A stretch of DNA of 64,000 nucleotides from Trinickia violacea. Lineage in GTDB: Bacteria > Pseudomonadota > Gammaproteobacteria > Burkholderiales > Burkholderiaceae. The first letter of the stretch is position 1; each line of letters starts with the position of its first letter. Under the pieces are notes generated by a model. It did not search any database. It saw nothing but the letters and a program-made list of their open reading frames with translations, and was not told where the DNA came from. Of this stretch, positions 61,849 through 64,000 are shown piece by piece. The stretch is from contig NZ_CP040078.1 in NCBI RefSeq assembly GCF_005280735.1, forward strand, positions 2,170,001 through 2,234,000, read 5' to 3'. Made by a program: the position numbers and the translations under genes.

Positions 61849-62325
61849 TTACCGCAATGCTTTCCACAGGAACTCGAATGTCGACATGCAGACCTCTTCG
61901 GCATGCTTCGGGTCCCGACTCATGAAATCCATTGTCGTGTTCGCCAGGGACTCCACGACTGCTCCGACGAACGCCGAATCCTGATCCCGCAACGCGCCAT
62001 GACGCGCAACCTGACGAATCAGGTTGACGGACCGATGGGCGGCAGCGAACCCCGCCATTTTTGTCGATTCCAGTACGTCCTCCGACACGCTCAGCTGGGC
62101 GAGAACTCGACGCTTCTCGCCATTGGCTGCGCCCCACCGAGTCCACCGCGCCCATACGTGCAGCAACTGTTCGCGCTCGTCCCCGCGTTCGATAGACCAT
62201 CGTCAACGGTGGAAATCAACTCTTCCTTGATCTCGATATAGAGCGCGTTGAACAGCTCGACCTTGGTCGGAAAATACGTGAACAGGGAGCCATTAGGCAC
62301 CCCCGCTTCTTTCGCGATGGCGGCC
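61849..62325 (-). pseudogene. TetR-family regulator remnant, 5'-truncated and frameshifted
   Basis: The HTH second half is clear (AAIAKEAGVPNGSLFTYFPTK), but the first helix and start are gone. The frame is broken at about 62190: one frame reads EELISTVDDGL, and the continuing protein (ERGDEREQLLHVWARW, to LWKALR at 61849) is in another frame, as a one-base deletion would cause. The 5' side joins in frame to a membrane-protein fragment. It cannot make a working repressor. It lies upstream of the SDR gene it likely controlled. Confidence 0.82.
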
Positions 62326-62654
62326 GCGACAACGAGGCCCTTTGCGAGCACCGCGCCGGGCACGCTGCCGAGCGTCAGGGCATAGACCACGGCCATCGCA
62401 ACACCCACGACGATATGGAAAAGTTGTTGGAAGCTCCAGGTCGTTGCGATCGGCGGTGCCAGCGGACCGGCTAGCTTCAGCAGCAGCGTCAGGAGTCCGC
62501 CGCGCGCCGTCACAATGTGGAGACGGTCGGCGACAATTAGCATCCCGGTATTAATGAGGGTTGCAAGGATGCCGGCGACGAGACCTGTAAAAACGGGGGC
62601 GCCGGCGCGATGTCGCACAGAATTCCGGAGTGATTTCCGCACGGAGGTGTTCAT
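62326..62654 (-). pseudogene. membrane protein fragment fused to the TetR remnant
   Basis: About 110 codons encode a protein with three hydrophobic segments (VFTGLVAGILATLINTGML, LLKLAGPLAPPIATTW, LFHIVVGVAMAVVYALTLG). Its end passes without a stop into TetR sequence (KGLVV then AAAIAKEAG), so its own C-terminus is lost. It resembles the small YagU/DUF6789-like membrane proteins, uncertain. The start at 62654 has GGAAA upstream; one at 62675 is also possible. Confidence 0.6.
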
Positions 62655-62883
62655 GGAGGCGTTTCCAAAAGGCATACGTCACCGCAAACACGTCCCGTTC
62701 GGCTTTATTCCCGAATGGCCACTCGAATTGCGAAGATGAGCTGCTTTAGCTTCCAGGTCGACTAATCATGGATCAGTTTGGAATAACGTCGACTGAACTG
62801 TGTTCACCATGATGTATCGAGCCAATGTTCTCGATACCTAAGCAAATTGCCCTGCCCCACTCTCGAATTGAAGGAGACACATC

Positions 62884-63207
62884 ATGAAGACCCTCGTTTG
62901 CCTCACGTTCGCCATCGGCGCACTGGCCGGCTCGGCGCAGACCTTCGCACAGGTCCCCTCGGGCCAGTTGACACGCGCCCAGGTGCGTGCGGATCTCATT
63001 CGTGTCGAGCAGGCGGGGTACAACCCGCACGCTGGCGACGATCCTGACTATCCCGCCGACATCCAGGCAGCCGAAGCGAAGATTGCGGCACAGGACGGCG
63101 ACCGGCCGGCAGCCAATGACATAGGCGGCGTGGCGGAGACCCGCTCGTCGCAGGGTGGCCCGGCGTTCCGGCCAACGCTGCCCGGCTCCCTATTTTTTGG
63201 GCGCTGA
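62884..63207 (+). CDS. DUF4148 domain exported protein
   Basis: This 107-residue protein has a signal peptide (residues 1-22, ending TFA-QV) and the DUF4148 pattern SGQLTRAQVRADLIRVEQAGYNP followed by DPDYPADIQAAEAKIA. These small periplasmic proteins of unknown role are abundant in Burkholderiaceae, which supports the taxonomic reading. AAGGAG stands 7 nt before the ATG. It is monocistronic. Confidence 0.92.
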   Translation: MKTLVCLTFAIGALAGSAQTFAQVPSGQLTRAQVRADLIRVEQAGYNPHAGDDPDYPADIQAAEAKIAAQDGDRPAANDIGGVAETRSSQGGPAFRPTLPGSLFFGR

Positions 63208-63300
63208 TACCGTGGCGCCGTGCATGTCGCGTGCGTCAGGACCGCTCTATGCCTCCTGAACCGCATCCCCTCAGATTCCGTCAGCCACCCGGTATCGGCA

Positions 63301-64000
63301 TTACGGCGCCTGCACCTGAACCGGCGCACCGGCTTTGCCCGACGTCTGGGGCGCGATCACGAGGTAGCGGCGCCTGTCGCCCGCGGCACTCACGCCCGGC
63401 GCGACCACCTGGCGAATCTGGCCGATCGTGTTGACGATTGCCGAACCGGCCGGATTGGTCATGAAGCTCGCCAACACATCGATATTGCCGCTGCCGTCTG
63501 GATGGTCCGACAGGCCAAGAACATACGGCTGCTTGGGCTGCAGTCCGGTGACCGCGGCTTGCAACACCTGCACGAGACCCTGTTCGAACAGCGCGACGTT
63601 GGTGGGAGCAGCGGCGGAACCCGCCGACTTGCCCATTCCCGCCGGCACCATCGTCAAGTGATCGGTTTGTCCTGCCAGACCGAGCGGCACCGTATTCTGG
63701 GCGCCGTCCCCCTCCGGCACGGCGTTCGGCACGTAGGTCACCGCCTGCGGCGCCTGGCCGATCGGCACAGTGGCGATGACCGTATTGGTCAGCGTGTCGA
63801 CGGCGGCCATCGCATCGGCGTTTTCGAGGCCTACATACACGCGGCTGCCATCGCCCGACGGCCAGATGCCATGCGGCAGACTGCCGACGGGGATGGTTGC
63901 GACCTGCGAGAAGTCGTCGGTGCGGAACACCTTGACCAGATTCAGACCACCCACCGTGACATAAGCAAACATGCCGTTGGCGTTGTGCACGATGTTCACG
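63301..64000 (-). CDS. YVTN-type beta-propeller protein, N-terminus outside the window
   Basis: The frame runs to the window edge, so the start is not seen. The 233 residues present contain beta-propeller repeats (FAYVTVGGLNLVKVFRTDD, then VATIPVGSLPHGIWPSGDGS and NTVIATVPIGQAPQAVTYVP). The last third (TGLQPKQPYVLGLSDHPDG) forms a separate beta domain. Such proteins are often exported and bind other proteins or quinoproteins; the role here is unknown. Confidence 0.75.
   Translation of the reverse strand, partial: VNIVHNANGMFAYVTVGGLNLVKVFRTDDFSQVATIPVGSLPHGIWPSGDGSRVYVGLENADAMAAVDTLTNTVIATVPIGQAPQAVTYVPNAVPEGDGAQNTVPLGLAGQTDHLTMVPAGMGKSAGSAAAPTNVALFEQGLVQVLQAAVTGLQPKQPYVLGLSDHPDGSGNIDVLASFMTNPAGSAIVNTIGQIRQVVAPGVSAAGDRRRYLVIAPQTSGKAGAPVQVQAP

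Overview
The window reads as a high-GC chromosome or megaplasmid segment from a Burkholderiaceae bacterium of the Paraburkholderia/Caballeronia/Trinickia type. This rests on Burkholderia-typical families (DUF3331, DUF4148, XapX, two-gene PqiA), the efflux gene layouts and the codon bias; no rRNA gene was seen to settle the genus. I saw no tRNA, rRNA or CRISPR array.

Layout. 1-2704: end of a lysine/pipecolate catabolism set (ALDH7-type dehydrogenase, FAD amine oxidase, PLP aminotransferase), then a methyltransferase. 3854-6055: catalase-peroxidase katG. 6128-15749 (minus): an eight-gene run of amidohydrolase, DoxX, HD-fold protein, isochorismatase-type hydrolase, EmrB/EmrA/OMF efflux pump and an MscS channel with a cyclic-nucleotide domain. 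16052-17603: XapX, DUF1275 and DUF3331 genes. 17862-20462: a winged-helix/NB-ARC regulator. 20506-23438: LysR gene divergent from a cNMP-domain/TrxR-like flavoprotein. 23649-27594: four exported proteins (hydrolase, VOC, outer-membrane porin, PRC-barrel). 27638-31679 (minus): tri-haem cytochrome c plus Mo-hydroxylase. 31900-34961: isochorismatase-type hydrolase, FAD monooxygenase, AraC regulator. 35345-40783: a second winged-helix/NB-ARC regulator, amidohydrolase and HD-fold protein, paralogous to the first set. 40787-41097: remnant of an Old Yellow Enzyme. 42648-51919 (minus): RND pump genes coupled to a PqiAABC lipid-transport set, divergent from a two-component system. 53878-57932: AT-richer accessory stretch with small hypothetical genes, a prohibitin-like protein and a ParDE-type toxin-antitoxin pair. 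58065-60921: two transposon remnants, one chimeric. 60928-64000: SDR gene, broken TetR gene fused to a membrane-protein fragment, DUF4148 protein, partial beta-propeller.

The most interesting signal is a repeated regulatory element between 3.7 kb and 41 kb. Three phased copies of TT(A/C)AG sit at 10 and 11 bp spacing, seven times by eye, each pointing at its downstream gene: katG, amidohydrolase A, the XapX gene, the cNMP/TrxR flavoprotein, the exported hydrolase, the cytochrome/Mo-hydroxylase operon and the Old Yellow Enzyme remnant. Together with two paralogous OmpR-fold regulators whose recognition helices are nearly identical, this suggests one previously unconnected regulon for redox stress or xenobiotic handling. 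Several members have lost textbook catalytic residues: the HD dyad in both HD-fold proteins, the CxxC in the TrxR-like protein, and one metal-ligand histidine in amidohydrolase B. All motif and homology statements were made by reading, without database searches.
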